This document shows positions 34,901 to 43,422 of a stretch of DNA of 64,000 nt, piece by piece (the stretch's first letter is position 1; each line of letters starts with the position of its first letter). Source of the DNA: Brachybacterium ginsengisoli (GTDB lineage: Bacteria; Actinomycetota; Actinomycetes; Actinomycetales; Dermabacteraceae); assembly GCF_002407065.1 (NCBI RefSeq), contig NZ_CP023564.1:1922001-1986000 (forward strand), given 5' to 3'. A program made the position numbers and the translations under genes. The notes under the pieces were generated by a model. That model saw only the letters and a program-made list of their open reading frames with translations. It did not search any database and had not been told where the DNA came from.

Positions 34901-36016
34901 TCAGTCCCGGGGTGCGAGCTTCGCGGCGCAGCGGCCCGCGAGCGCCGCGTACAGGAAGGGGGAGGGGTCCTCGGCCAGGGTCCGGCCCATCGTGGTCATC
35001 CGCACCGGCATGTCCTCGAGCGCGTCGCGCAGGCCCTTGCCGTCGATCTCGGTGAGCTGGTGCAGCACACCCCGCTTCTTCGCCGGTTTCAATATCGACG
35101 TTTTCACCTGTTTGCGCACTGACTCATGGAATCCGTTGTATCGCGAGTCGTGACGGGCGAGCACGGGGAGCTGGACCTCGGTGAGCAGCGCGCGGCCGTA
35201 GACGGTCGCGGAGTGGTGGGACAGCCCGCGATGGCGCTCCCGCTCGTCGGCGTCGGAGACCCGCAGCGTGGCGATCCCCTGACCGTCGAGCACCGAGGCG
35301 GCATGCAGGGCCTCGGCCGCCTGGACCCCCGAGAAGCCCCAGCCGGTCCCGGTGCCGAGGTTGCCCGGCCCCTGGATCACGATGGCGACATCGGCCCCCA
35401 CCACGTGCTTCGCCCCCAGGAGCGCCGAGTGCACGGTGACCGCCTCGAGGTCGCCGCCGAAGGACTGCCCCGCGCTGATCACCGCGGAGAGGAGATCCGC
35501 CTCCCGCAGCCGCGCCGCGCTGCGGGAATAGGCCGCGGGCAGCGCGGCGGCGTCGGAGTGGACGTAGGCGATGCGCAGGGAGCGGCGCTGGGCACGGATC
35601 CCGGCGATGATCGCGGGCAGCGAGGAGTGCAGGTCCGCGACGATCACCGGCATGCCCTCGATGCTCCGGGCGTCGCGGAGGGTCTCGTAGTGCTCTCCGG
35701 CAGGATCGTCGATCGCGTCGACCATGGTCTGCATGGGCGTGTAGCGGGCCTTGACCATGTGTCCGACGATCTCGTCCGCGGCCTGCAGCGAGTCGGGCCG
35801 TGCGACCACCATCGCGTCGCCGCCCGTGCCCAGATCCCGACGCACGGCGTTCGTGTTCAGCAGCACGGTCTCGCCGGTCCGCGGGGTGCCGGTCAGCTCG
35901 CGGTAGGCGATCGCGGTGAGCGTCTCCTCGCCGCCCTCGAGCTCGATCTCGAGCCGATCCACCCCGGGCCAGGACCCCAGAGCGCTCTTCACGGTTCCCC
36001 GTTCCCATCGCAGCAT
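34901..36016 (-). CDS. DUF3866 family protein
   Basis: Actinobacterial protein of unknown function, 371 residues. It starts LRWERGTVKSALGSWPGVDR. A glycine-rich block VVGADVAIVIQGPGNLGTGTGWGFSG (about 240-265) and the preceding MPVIVADLHSSLPAIIAGIRAQ suggest an alpha/beta core, and GLSHHSATVYGRALL is another conserved-looking piece. It has no signal or membrane segment. ATG 36016 lies seven bases after a minus-strand TAGGCT, so it is probably leaderless; the longer reading frame back to 36187 crosses the divergent pafBC start and is rejected. It is head-to-head with pafBC (79-base gap). Confidence 0.78.
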   Translation of the reverse strand: MLRWERGTVKSALGSWPGVDRLEIELEGGEETLTAIAYRELTGTPRTGETVLLNTNAVRRDLGTGGDAMVVARPDSLQAADEIVGHMVKARYTPMQTMVDAIDDPAGEHYETLRDARSIEGMPVIVADLHSSLPAIIAGIRAQRRSLRIAYVHSDAAALPAAYSRSAARLREADLLSAVISAGQSFGGDLEAVTVHSALLGAKHVVGADVAIVIQGPGNLGTGTGWGFSGVQAAEALHAASVLDGQGIATLRVSDADERERHRGLSHHSATVYGRALLTEVQLPVLARHDSRYNGFHESVRKQVKTSILKPAKKRGVLHQLTEIDGKGLRDALEDMPVRMTTMGRTLAEDPSPFLYAALAGRCAAKLAPRD

Positions 36017-36023
36017 GCCCCCC

Positions 36024-36089
36024 AGCCTAGGGCCGCCCGCGCAGAGGTTCGTGCCAACGTGCGCCCGGACCCCGCCGGGGCGATACTCT
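36024..36089. promoter_or_regulatory. Divergent leaderless promoters of DUF3866 gene (-) and pafBC (+)
   Basis: Minus TAGGCT (plus 36024-36029), seven bases from ATG 36016. Plus TACTCT (36084-36089), six bases from GTG 36096. Confidence 0.5.
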
Positions 36090-36095
36090 GGCCAG

Positions 36096-38108
36096 GTGGC
36101 ATCGAAGAGTGTGGAGAGACTGCTCAACGTCATCATGACGATCGGCTCGCGCCGTCGGATAGACCGCGCGAAGCTGTTCGCCGTCATCCCCGATTACGCC
36201 GAGGCGGTCTCCGCCCAGGCCGCGGAGCGGATGTTCGAGCGTGACAAGGCCTCGATCATCGAGCTCGGCCTCCCGCTGGTGACCGAGCGCGACGTGCTGG
36301 ACGAGAACACCGTCCACTACCGCCTCGACACCGCGCGCTCCGGAGCGGTGCTCGATCTCACCACCGAGGAGTACACGGTCCTGCTCGCGGCGAGCCGCGC
36401 CTGGGACACCGCCGCGGCCGGGGGAGCGGCGCGCCGTGTCCGCGCGAAGCTGCTGAGCCTCGGCCACGACGCGGATCCCGATCTGCTCCGTCGCACGCCG
36501 CGCGGCGCCGTGGAGTCGCTGCCGGTCCTGACCCCGCTGCTCCAGGCCGTGGTCACCGGGCATGCGGTCCGTTTCTCGTACCGCGGCGCCCAGGGGGTCC
36601 CGGCCGAGCGCCAGGTCGAGCCCTGGGTGGTCGGCGTCCACGACGGGCACTGGTACGTCCACGGCTGGGACCGGGACCGGTCCGCGCCCCGCGTGTTCCG
36701 CGCCTCCCGCATCGAATCCTTCCCCGCCGAGGCGGGCCTCGCCGCGGAGCCCCGACCGGAGCACATGGATCTCGCCGACGTGCTCGATCGGATGCTCGAC
36801 AGCGACGACCGGGAGTCGGCCGTGCTCCGCGCCGCGCCGTACAAGGCCCTCTCCCTGCGTGACCGAGCCGGGGCATCGATGGAGGCGGAGAGCCTCCGCC
36901 TGCCCGTCCTTCCCCGCCCCGCCGCCCGCCGCCTGCTCCTCTCGGACATCCGCTGGGTCCAGCTCGAGGAGCCGGCCTCATGGCGCGAGGAGCTCGCCGA
37001 GGTGCTCACCACCATCGCCGAGCAGCACGAGGGCGAGGCGGACCTCGAGGCTCCCGCGCGGGCGACCACCCGTCCCGCGGCGCGGATCCGCGTCTCGCCA
37101 CAGAGCGGGGACCACCTCTCGCGCCTGATCTCCGTCGCCTCCTACGTGATGTCCCGCGAGGAGGTGCAGCTCGCCGAGCTCGCCGACGCCCTGGGGATCA
37201 CCGAGAAGCAGCTCGTCACCGACCTGCAGGTGCTCTTCGTGTGCGGGGACATGGGCGCCGGCTGGGAGGATCTCATCGAGGCGGAGTGGGAGCACGGCAC
37301 CGTGCGCGTGCGCAACGCGGAGCCCCTGCGTCGCGCCCTGGATCTCAGCGCCGTCGAGGCCACGGCTCTGCTCGCCGGCCTCGCGGCGCTCGAACCCGCC
37401 GCCGGCCAGACCGCTGAGGTCGTCGAGTCCGCCCGCGAGAAGCTGCAGGCGGTGGTCGCCGGGTCCGCGGCGCAGGCCGCGACGCCCGTCGTCCCCACCC
37501 GCACCGAGATCTCCGAGGCGACCACGGCGGACGAGATCGCCGCGCGCACGGCCGACCGCGCCGACCAGGTGCTCTCCGCCGTCCACGCCGCGCTGCGCGC
37601 CGACCCGGAGGCGGAGGAGTCGCACCTGACCATCCGCTACTCGTCGGCGGATCGTCCGGGCACCAGCGTCCGCAGGATCCGGCCGCTGCGCATCGAGACC
37701 GTCGGGGCCCGCTCGTACCTGCTCGCGCACTGCGACCTGGCAGAGGGGGAGCGCCGCTTCCGCTTGGACCGGATCGTCGAGCTCCTGCCGCCCGGCACCT
37801 CGATGAGCCGTCCCGAGCCCGGGGTCGAGCCGGTGCTCGCCGGCCGGGTCGACGGGGAGGTCTGGCTGCGTCTGGCACCGGCCGGGCACTGGATCGCCGA
37901 GTCCTTCGACGCCGTCGAGCTGCGCGATGCGGCCGAGGACGGCGACGGGGCCGGAGCCACCTACGCACGCCTGGAGGAACCGCTGCTGGCCCCGCTGGTG
38001 GACGCGGTCCTGGAGTCCGCCGGCGCCGCCGAGGTGCTCAGCCCCTCGGAGCTGAGAGACACGATCGTGACCGTGGCGCGCGGCGGGGCTGTCCGTCACT
38101 CCCAGTGA
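36096..38108 (+). CDS. pafBC: PafBC: fused PafB-PafC WYL-domain transcription regulator
   Basis: Master regulator of the LexA-independent DNA-damage response in mycobacteria, where PafB and PafC are separate; here they are one 670-residue chain. The first half has a winged helix (residues 1-75, ASKSVERLLNVIMTIGSRRR), a WYL domain (about 145-215, VRFSYRGAQGVPAERQVEPW, VHDGHWYVHGWDRD) and a WCX part. The second half repeats this from about 330 (DHLSRLISVASYVMSREEVQLAELADALGI), with a second WYL domain (ESHLTIRYSSADRPG). GTG 36096 is fixed by the leaderless -10. A fused form is known in Arthrobacter. It is linked to the Pup region in many actinobacteria. Confidence 0.94.
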   Translation: MASKSVERLLNVIMTIGSRRRIDRAKLFAVIPDYAEAVSAQAAERMFERDKASIIELGLPLVTERDVLDENTVHYRLDTARSGAVLDLTTEEYTVLLAASRAWDTAAAGGAARRVRAKLLSLGHDADPDLLRRTPRGAVESLPVLTPLLQAVVTGHAVRFSYRGAQGVPAERQVEPWVVGVHDGHWYVHGWDRDRSAPRVFRASRIESFPAEAGLAAEPRPEHMDLADVLDRMLDSDDRESAVLRAAPYKALSLRDRAGASMEAESLRLPVLPRPAARRLLLSDIRWVQLEEPASWREELAEVLTTIAEQHEGEADLEAPARATTRPAARIRVSPQSGDHLSRLISVASYVMSREEVQLAELADALGITEKQLVTDLQVLFVCGDMGAGWEDLIEAEWEHGTVRVRNAEPLRRALDLSAVEATALLAGLAALEPAAGQTAEVVESAREKLQAVVAGSAAQAATPVVPTRTEISEATTADEIAARTADRADQVLSAVHAALRADPEAEESHLTIRYSSADRPGTSVRRIRPLRIETVGARSYLLAHCDLAEGERRFRLDRIVELLPPGTSMSRPEPGVEPVLAGRVDGEVWLRLAPAGHWIAESFDAVELRDAAEDGDGAGATYARLEEPLLAPLVDAVLESAGAAEVLSPSELRDTIVTVARGGAVRHSQ

Positions 38109-38191
38109 CTGCCGTTACCCTTGGACCCACCCGCCGTGCGGTGGGCCGAGTCGCCACCCGGGCGACCCGTTCGGCGCCCTGTCCGCTGTGG

Positions 38192-38197
38192 GATAAT
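38192..38197 (+). promoter_or_regulatory. -10 element of tatA
   Basis: GATAAT, close to consensus; predicted start near 38204 and a leader of about 38 bases with GAAAGG before the ATG. Confidence 0.5.
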
Positions 38198-38241
38198 AGG
38201 TGTGCCCGCGCTGTGTCAAAGCGCTGTTGAAAGGTACTTTC

Positions 38242-38568
38242 ATGAACTTCTTCCGCAATCCCTGGGCGATCGTCCTGCTGATCGTGCTCGTCATCCTGCT
38301 GTTCGGGGCCAACAAGCTCCCGGGGCTCGCTCGCAACATGGGCAAGTCGATGCGCATCTTCAAGAGCGAGGTCGAGGAGCTCCGCGGCGACGAGCGGCGC
38401 GATCAGGGCGAGGACGACGAGGACGACGACCGTCCGGCGCGCTCCACCCGTCCCCGCGAGGACCGTCCGGCCCGCAGCGAGCGCGAGTACGACCCCCGCT
38501 CCGACGCCGATTCCGAGCGCGAGCCCGTCCGCGCCCGTGACGAGGACGACTCCTACCGTCGCGACTGA
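38242..38568 (+). CDS. tatA: Sec-independent translocase subunit TatA
   Basis: Pore-forming subunit of the twin-arginine export system. MNFFRNPWAIVLLIVLVILL is the single membrane helix, and FGANKLPGLARNMGKSMRIFKSE is the hinge and amphipathic helix with the TatA FGxxKLP motif. The remaining 65 residues are a charged disordered tail rich in Asp and Arg. Length is 108 residues. ATG 38242 has GAAAGG eight bases upstream; in-frame GTG 38200 would put 14 residues before the helix and is rejected. tatC follows, separated by a strong hairpin. Confidence 0.95.
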   Translation: MNFFRNPWAIVLLIVLVILLFGANKLPGLARNMGKSMRIFKSEVEELRGDERRDQGEDDEDDDRPARSTRPREDRPARSEREYDPRSDADSEREPVRARDEDDSYRRD

Positions 38569-38598
38569 GCATCCCGACGCGTCGCGCGTCGTCGACAT

Positions 38599-38628
38599 CG
38601 GGTCCGGGCGAGTGATCGCCCGGACCCG
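38599..38628 (+). terminator. 13-base-pair hairpin between tatA and tatC
   Basis: CGGGTCCGGGCGA (38599-38611) pairs perfectly with TCGCCCGGACCCG (38616-38628), loop GTGA. No T-tract. Likely a partial terminator or mRNA-processing barrier that sets TatA above TatC. Confidence 0.5.
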
Positions 38629-38651
38629 GAACGCTGGGAGGAAGCAGATCC

Positions 38652-39563
38652 GTGGCGAGTGATACGCAGGGCCGCAGGCCCGCCGAGGCGAAGAGCAGCA
38701 AGAGGTCGCGCCGCGACCCCGAGGGACGCATGTCCCTCGGCGAGCACCTGGTGGAGCTCCGCAACAGGCTGCTGATCAGCGCGATCACGGTGCTGCTGCT
38801 CTCGATCGTCGGCTGGTTCCTGTTCCCCTGGGTCTTCGATGCCGTCAAGGCGCCGATCGAGGCGGCCAGCGAGGGCAACGACCTCCAGACGATGATCAAC
38901 TTCCAGGGCGTGGGCCAGGGCCTGAACGTCAAGCTGCAGATGGCCGCATACATCGGACTGATCCTGTCCTCGCCGATGCTGATCCTGCAGATCTGGCTGT
39001 TCGTCATGCCCGGGCTGCACCGCAACGAGCGCAAGTACGCCATCGGGTTCTTCGGGTCCGCGATCCCGCTGTTCTTCGTCGGCTGCATCGCCGGGTACTG
39101 GGCCGTGAGCCAGCTGGTCCCGGTGCTGATGAGCTTCACCCCGACCGAGGGATCGGTCTCCCAGATCCTCCCGTACGACCAGTACCTCGCCCTGCTGATC
39201 AAGACCATGCTCGCCTTCGGCATCGCCTTCGTCATCCCGGTGGTGATGGTGCTGATGAACTTCATGGGGCTGATCAGCGGCCGGACGATGCTCAAGGGAT
39301 GGCGCTGGATCATCTTCCTCAGCTTCGGCTTCACGGCGGTGATGGTGCCGACCCCCGAGCCGATCACGCTGATCGCGATGTCCGCAGCGATCGCGAGCCT
39401 CTTCTTCGGGGCGATCGTCATCTCCCTGATCCACGACCGTCGGGCCGGCAGGCGCTCGGAGGACGACGACCTCGCCGACGACGAGGCCAGCCGCATCGAC
39501 GACGATGTGGAGTCCATCGACCGTCCCTCGCGTCTGGACGACGCCGACGAGGACGGGCGGTGA
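38652..39563 (+). CDS. tatC: Sec-independent translocase subunit TatC
   Basis: Twin-arginine signal receptor. Six membrane segments follow a 30-residue basic N-terminus. Conserved parts are MSLGEHLVELRNRLL (the cytoplasmic signal-binding EHL.ELR.R motif), QIWLFVMPGLHRNERKYA and the periplasmic/third-loop Pro/Phe-rich segments. Length is 303 residues with a 40-residue acidic C-terminal tail (DDDLADDEASRIDDD). GGAGGAAG precedes GTG 38652. The last bases overlap the kinase gene (GTGA). Confidence 0.95.
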   Translation: MASDTQGRRPAEAKSSKRSRRDPEGRMSLGEHLVELRNRLLISAITVLLLSIVGWFLFPWVFDAVKAPIEAASEGNDLQTMINFQGVGQGLNVKLQMAAYIGLILSSPMLILQIWLFVMPGLHRNERKYAIGFFGSAIPLFFVGCIAGYWAVSQLVPVLMSFTPTEGSVSQILPYDQYLALLIKTMLAFGIAFVIPVVMVLMNFMGLISGRTMLKGWRWIIFLSFGFTAVMVPTPEPITLIAMSAAIASLFFGAIVISLIHDRRAGRRSEDDDLADDEASRIDDDVESIDRPSRLDDADEDGR

Positions 39564-40513
39564 GCAGGCTCCGCGTGGGCCTGCTCGCGAATCCGTCGGC
39601 CGCTCAGGGCACCGCCCACCGCATCGGCCGGCAGGTGGGGCAGCTGCTCCGCCTGGCCGGCATCTCGGTGGTCGATCTCTCGGGCCCGTCGGCCTCGGTG
39701 GCCAGGGCCCGTGCGGAGGAGATCCGTGACTCGCTGACGGCCCTGGTGGTGGTGGGCGGGGACGGCACCGTCTCGCTCGGCGCCGAGATCGTGGCGGGCA
39801 GCCCGGTGCGGCTCGGCATCGTCCCGGCCGGCAGCGGGAACGACTTCGCCCGCGCCCTCGGCCTCGCGGTCAACGATCCCGAGGCCTCCACCCGGGCCCT
39901 CCTGCACGCGCTGTCCCGTCCCGTGGTGACGGTGGACGCCATCGAGATCACCTCGGCCGGCGAGAGCACACCCCGGCATCGCTCGATCGCGCTGGGCAAC
40001 GTGAACCTCGGCTTCGACGCCCTGGTCAACGCCCGCGCCAACCGCGCCCGCAACGGGGGAGCGGTGCGGTACACCGCGGCCATGCTGCGCGAGCTGCGCT
40101 CCTTCAAGGAGCTGCCGTTCTGGCTCGAGATCGACGGCGGCGAGCGTCTCGAGGTCGATGCCGCCGTGCTGACGCTGTGCAGCTCGGGCGTCTTCGGCCG
40201 GGGCATGCGGATCGCTCCCGACGCGCGCGTCGACGACGGGATGCTCGAGCTCGTGACCGTCTCCGGCCTCTCCCGTCCCCAGCTGCTGCGCCTGTTCCCG
40301 CGCGTCTTCGCCGGGACCCACACCTCCCTCGACGCCGTGGACATCCGCCCCGTCGAGCGGGTCACCGTGGGCCTGCGCGACGGGCGCGCGCTGAGGGCCT
40401 ACGCCGATGGCGAGTCCAGCTCCCTGCTCCCGCTGAGCGCCCGCGTGCTCCCCGGCGCCGTCCGGCTGCTCGCCGAGCCCTCGTCCGCGATCGGCAGCGA
40501 GGTCGCGCAGTGA
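39560..40513 (+). CDS. Diacylglycerol kinase family lipid kinase
   Basis: Soluble DAGK/LCB5-type kinase (DgkB-like fold) that phosphorylates diacylglycerol or a related lipid. The nucleotide-binding signature VVVGGDGTVSLG is at about residue 66, with PAGSGNDFARALGL after it. The second domain is a beta-sandwich with IALGNVNLGFDALV and MRIAPDARVDDGMLEL. Length is 317 residues. GTG 39560 overlaps tatC, and the stop overlaps helY, so tatC-kinase-helY are coupled, the mycobacterial gene order. Substrate not determinable from sequence. Confidence 0.9.
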   Translation: MSRLRVGLLANPSAAQGTAHRIGRQVGQLLRLAGISVVDLSGPSASVARARAEEIRDSLTALVVVGGDGTVSLGAEIVAGSPVRLGIVPAGSGNDFARALGLAVNDPEASTRALLHALSRPVVTVDAIEITSAGESTPRHRSIALGNVNLGFDALVNARANRARNGGAVRYTAAMLRELRSFKELPFWLEIDGGERLEVDAAVLTLCSSGVFGRGMRIAPDARVDDGMLELVTVSGLSRPQLLRLFPRVFAGTHTSLDAVDIRPVERVTVGLRDGRALRAYADGESSSLLPLSARVLPGAVRLLAEPSSAIGSEVAQ

Positions 40514-43422
40514 CCTCTCCCTCCGAGCGCTACGCCGAGTGGGCCCGTTCCTCCCGTGCGGAGAGGACTCCCTCGGAGCTGACAGCCTTCACCGGCCGCT
40601 ACCCCTTCGCGCTGGACGACTTCCAGCTCGCCGCCGCCCGGGCCCTCGAGGGCGGCAGCTCGGTGCTGGTCGCGGCACCCACCGGAGCCGGCAAGACCGT
40701 GGTGGGCGAGTTCGCCGTGCACCTGGCCCTGGCCCGCGGCCACAAGGTCTTCTACACCGCGCCGATCAAGGCGCTGTCGAACCAGAAGTTCGGCGAGCTG
40801 GTCGACTGGCTCGGCGCGGAGCGAGTGGGCCTGCTGACCGGCGACACCTCCATCCGGCCCGACGCCGAGGTGGTCGTGATGACCACCGAGGTGCTGCGCA
40901 ACATGCTGTACGCGGAGTCCGATCTGCTGGACGGCCTGGGCTTCGTGGTGATGGACGAGGTGCACTATCTCGCCGACCGGCTGCGCGGTCCGGTCTGGGA
41001 GGAGGTCATCCTCCATCTCCATGACTCGGTGCGGCTGGTCTCGCTCTCCGCGACCGTCTCGAACGCCGAGGAGTTCGGCGCCTGGCTGCAGGAGGTGCGC
41101 GGCAGCACGGAGATCATCGTCTCCGAGACCCGGCCGGTCCCGCTGTGGCAGCACGTGGTGGTCGGGGACGAGCTGCTGGACCTCTTCGTCGACGCCGAGG
41201 GCGAGGCGGTGGTCTCCCATGGCCCCGGCGCCCGCAGCGACCGCCTCGTCAATCCCGAGATCGAGCGCATCACGTCCTTCTCCCTGCCGGTCGACGAGCG
41301 CAGCGGCGGGCCCCGGGGGAAGGGCTATCGCGGGCGCAAGGGCACCAGCGGCCGGCATCGCCCGCGCGGCTCCGGCCAGCATCGACCGCCGCACCTGCGC
41401 AAGGGCCGCGGTCCCGGTGGGGACGGCGGATCCCGACGCCCGGAGGACCACCGGTCCTCGTCCCTGCGCCCGCCGCGCCGACCGGAGGTCGTCGCGCTGC
41501 TGGACGACGCCGCGCTCCTGCCGGCGATCATGTTCATCTTCTCGCGCGCGGGCTGCGACGGGGCCGTCCAGCAGTGCGCCCGTGCGCGGCTGCGCCTGAC
41601 CGACGACCAGGAGCGCCGGGAGATCCGGGCCCTGCTCGACGAGCAGCTGGCGGAGATCGGCGTCGAGGACGAGGAGGTGCTCTCCCTGGACGCCTTCCGT
41701 CGAGCGGCCCTCGACGGATTCGCCGCGCACCACGCCGGGATGATCCCGCTCCTCAAGAGCGTGGTCGAGCAGCTTTTCGCCCGTGGGCTCATCAAGGTCG
41801 TCTTCGCGACCGAGACCCTCGCGCTCGGCATCAACATGCCGGCCCGCTCGGTGGTGCTCGAGAAGCTCGTGAAGTTCAACGGCGTCGAGCACGCGGACCT
41901 GACGCCGGGGGAGTTCACGCAGCTCACCGGGCGCGCGGGACGTCGCGGCATCGACACCGAGGGCCATGCGGTGGTGCTCGCGGGTCCCCGCTTCGACGCC
42001 CCGGCCGTCGCCTCCCTCGCCTCGAGGCGGACCTACCCGCTGCGCTCCGCCTTCCGCCCCACGCCGAACATGACGGTGAACTTGCTGGACCGCTTCGACC
42101 TCTCCCGCGCCCGTGAGACCCTCGAGACCAGCTTCGCGCAGTTCCAGGCGGATCGCTCCGTGGTGGGCCTGGCCCGGCGGGCCCGCGAGCTGGAGGACAC
42201 GGTCGCCGACTACCGCGAGGCGATCACCTGCGATCGCGGAGATCTGCTGGCCTACGCGGAGATCCAGGCGGCGATCTCCGAACGCGAGAAGACCCTGTCC
42301 CGGGCACGGGCCGAAGCGGACCGCGATCGGACCCGCAGCGTGCTCGGCGACCTGCGCCGCGGCGAGGTGATCGCCCTTCCCGGCGGCAGGCGCCGCGGGT
42401 ACGCGGTGGTGCTGGGCGTGGACAGCGCCGTGCTCGGCGGCCCGCAGGTGGACCTGCTGGACACCGAGGGACGCCGGCGCAGCCTCCGCCCGGGCGACGT
42501 GCCCTCGCCGCCCGCAGTGATCGACACGCTGCGCCTCCCGCGCCAGGAGTCCCTGGGCAGCGGCAAGGTGCGCAAGGACACCGCCGCCGCCCTGCGTCAG
42601 CGCCTGGCAGGACAGGACGACGATGCCCGTCGGGAGGTCCGCAGCCGCGCCGGCCGCACCCCGTCGACCGCCGCGACCGACGAGCGCCTGCTCGCCCTGC
42701 GCGCCGAGCTCGGCGAGCATCCCTGCGCCGCCTGCCCCGACCTCGACTCGCACCTGCGCTGGGTGGGCCGCTGGCGGAAGTCCCGCGGGGAGCTCGACGG
42801 CGTCCAGCGGCGGATCCGCAGCCGCACCAGCTCCCTCGCCCGACAGTTCGACCACCTCACGGACCTGCTCCTCGAGCTCGGCTATCTCGAGCACGTCGAC
42901 GCCGGCACCGAGGGGGAGGAGCTCCGCCCCACCCCCAGCGGGCTCCGGCTGCGCCGCCTGTTCAGCGATCGTGACCTGCTCATCGCGCAGTGCCTCGAGC
43001 ACGGCGCCTGGTCCGGGCTCGACCCCGCCGGACTCGCCGCCGTGGTCTCCGCCGCGGTCCACGAGAGCCGTCGGGACGACCGCGCCCCGGAGCAGATCCC
43101 CGATGCCGCGGTCGACGCGGCCCTCGCGGCATCGACCCGGCTGGCCGCCGCGCTGCAGGCCGCCGAGACCCGCCACTCCATCGCCCCCACGACGCCTCCG
43201 GACCCGGCTGTCGCCGCGATCGTGCACCGCTGGGCGCGCGGCGCCTCGCTCTCGGCGGCGCTGGAGGGCAATGACATGCCGCCCGGCGACTTCGTGCGCC
43301 ATTGCCGACAGGTGGTCGACCTGCTCGACCAGCTCACGGCCGACGAGGAGCTCGGCCAGGTGGCACGGGCGTCCATCCGCGGCGTGCGCCGCGGACTGGT
43401 CGCCCAGGAGATCGATCGATGA
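40510..43422 (+). CDS. helY: Ski2/Mtr4-like DEVH-box RNA helicase HelY
   Basis: Superfamily 2 helicase, probably RNA-directed. Motifs: Walker A APTGAGKT (56-63), DEVH (149-152), SATVSN, FAAHHAGM, QLTGRAGRRGID (motif VI). A basic, Gly/Arg-rich insertion (about 262-325, with KGYRGRKGTSGRHRPRGS) separates the two RecA domains. The DSHCT-type C-terminal half contains CAACPDLDSHLRW and ends near GQVARASIRGVRRGLV. Length is 970 residues. GTG 40510 overlaps the preceding stop. M. tuberculosis helY also follows tatC. It may partner with RNA turnover enzymes (inference). Confidence 0.93.
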   Translation: MTSPSERYAEWARSSRAERTPSELTAFTGRYPFALDDFQLAAARALEGGSSVLVAAPTGAGKTVVGEFAVHLALARGHKVFYTAPIKALSNQKFGELVDWLGAERVGLLTGDTSIRPDAEVVVMTTEVLRNMLYAESDLLDGLGFVVMDEVHYLADRLRGPVWEEVILHLHDSVRLVSLSATVSNAEEFGAWLQEVRGSTEIIVSETRPVPLWQHVVVGDELLDLFVDAEGEAVVSHGPGARSDRLVNPEIERITSFSLPVDERSGGPRGKGYRGRKGTSGRHRPRGSGQHRPPHLRKGRGPGGDGGSRRPEDHRSSSLRPPRRPEVVALLDDAALLPAIMFIFSRAGCDGAVQQCARARLRLTDDQERREIRALLDEQLAEIGVEDEEVLSLDAFRRAALDGFAAHHAGMIPLLKSVVEQLFARGLIKVVFATETLALGINMPARSVVLEKLVKFNGVEHADLTPGEFTQLTGRAGRRGIDTEGHAVVLAGPRFDAPAVASLASRRTYPLRSAFRPTPNMTVNLLDRFDLSRARETLETSFAQFQADRSVVGLARRARELEDTVADYREAITCDRGDLLAYAEIQAAISEREKTLSRARAEADRDRTRSVLGDLRRGEVIALPGGRRRGYAVVLGVDSAVLGGPQVDLLDTEGRRRSLRPGDVPSPPAVIDTLRLPRQESLGSGKVRKDTAAALRQRLAGQDDDARREVRSRAGRTPSTAATDERLLALRAELGEHPCAACPDLDSHLRWVGRWRKSRGELDGVQRRIRSRTSSLARQFDHLTDLLLELGYLEHVDAGTEGEELRPTPSGLRLRRLFSDRDLLIAQCLEHGAWSGLDPAGLAAVVSAAVHESRRDDRAPEQIPDAAVDAALAASTRLAAALQAAETRHSIAPTTPPDPAVAAIVHRWARGASLSAALEGNDMPPGDFVRHCRQVVDLLDQLTADEELGQVARASIRGVRRGLVAQEIDR

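Noticed and set aside
34868-34903. GAGCTC repeats between the PH gene and DUF3866 gene as terminator
   Set aside because: Stem too short (six bases) with almost no loop.
36017-36187. Extension of the DUF3866 gene to 36187
   Set aside because: It would run through the pafBC promoter and start; residues are not family-like and ATG 36016 has a leaderless -10.
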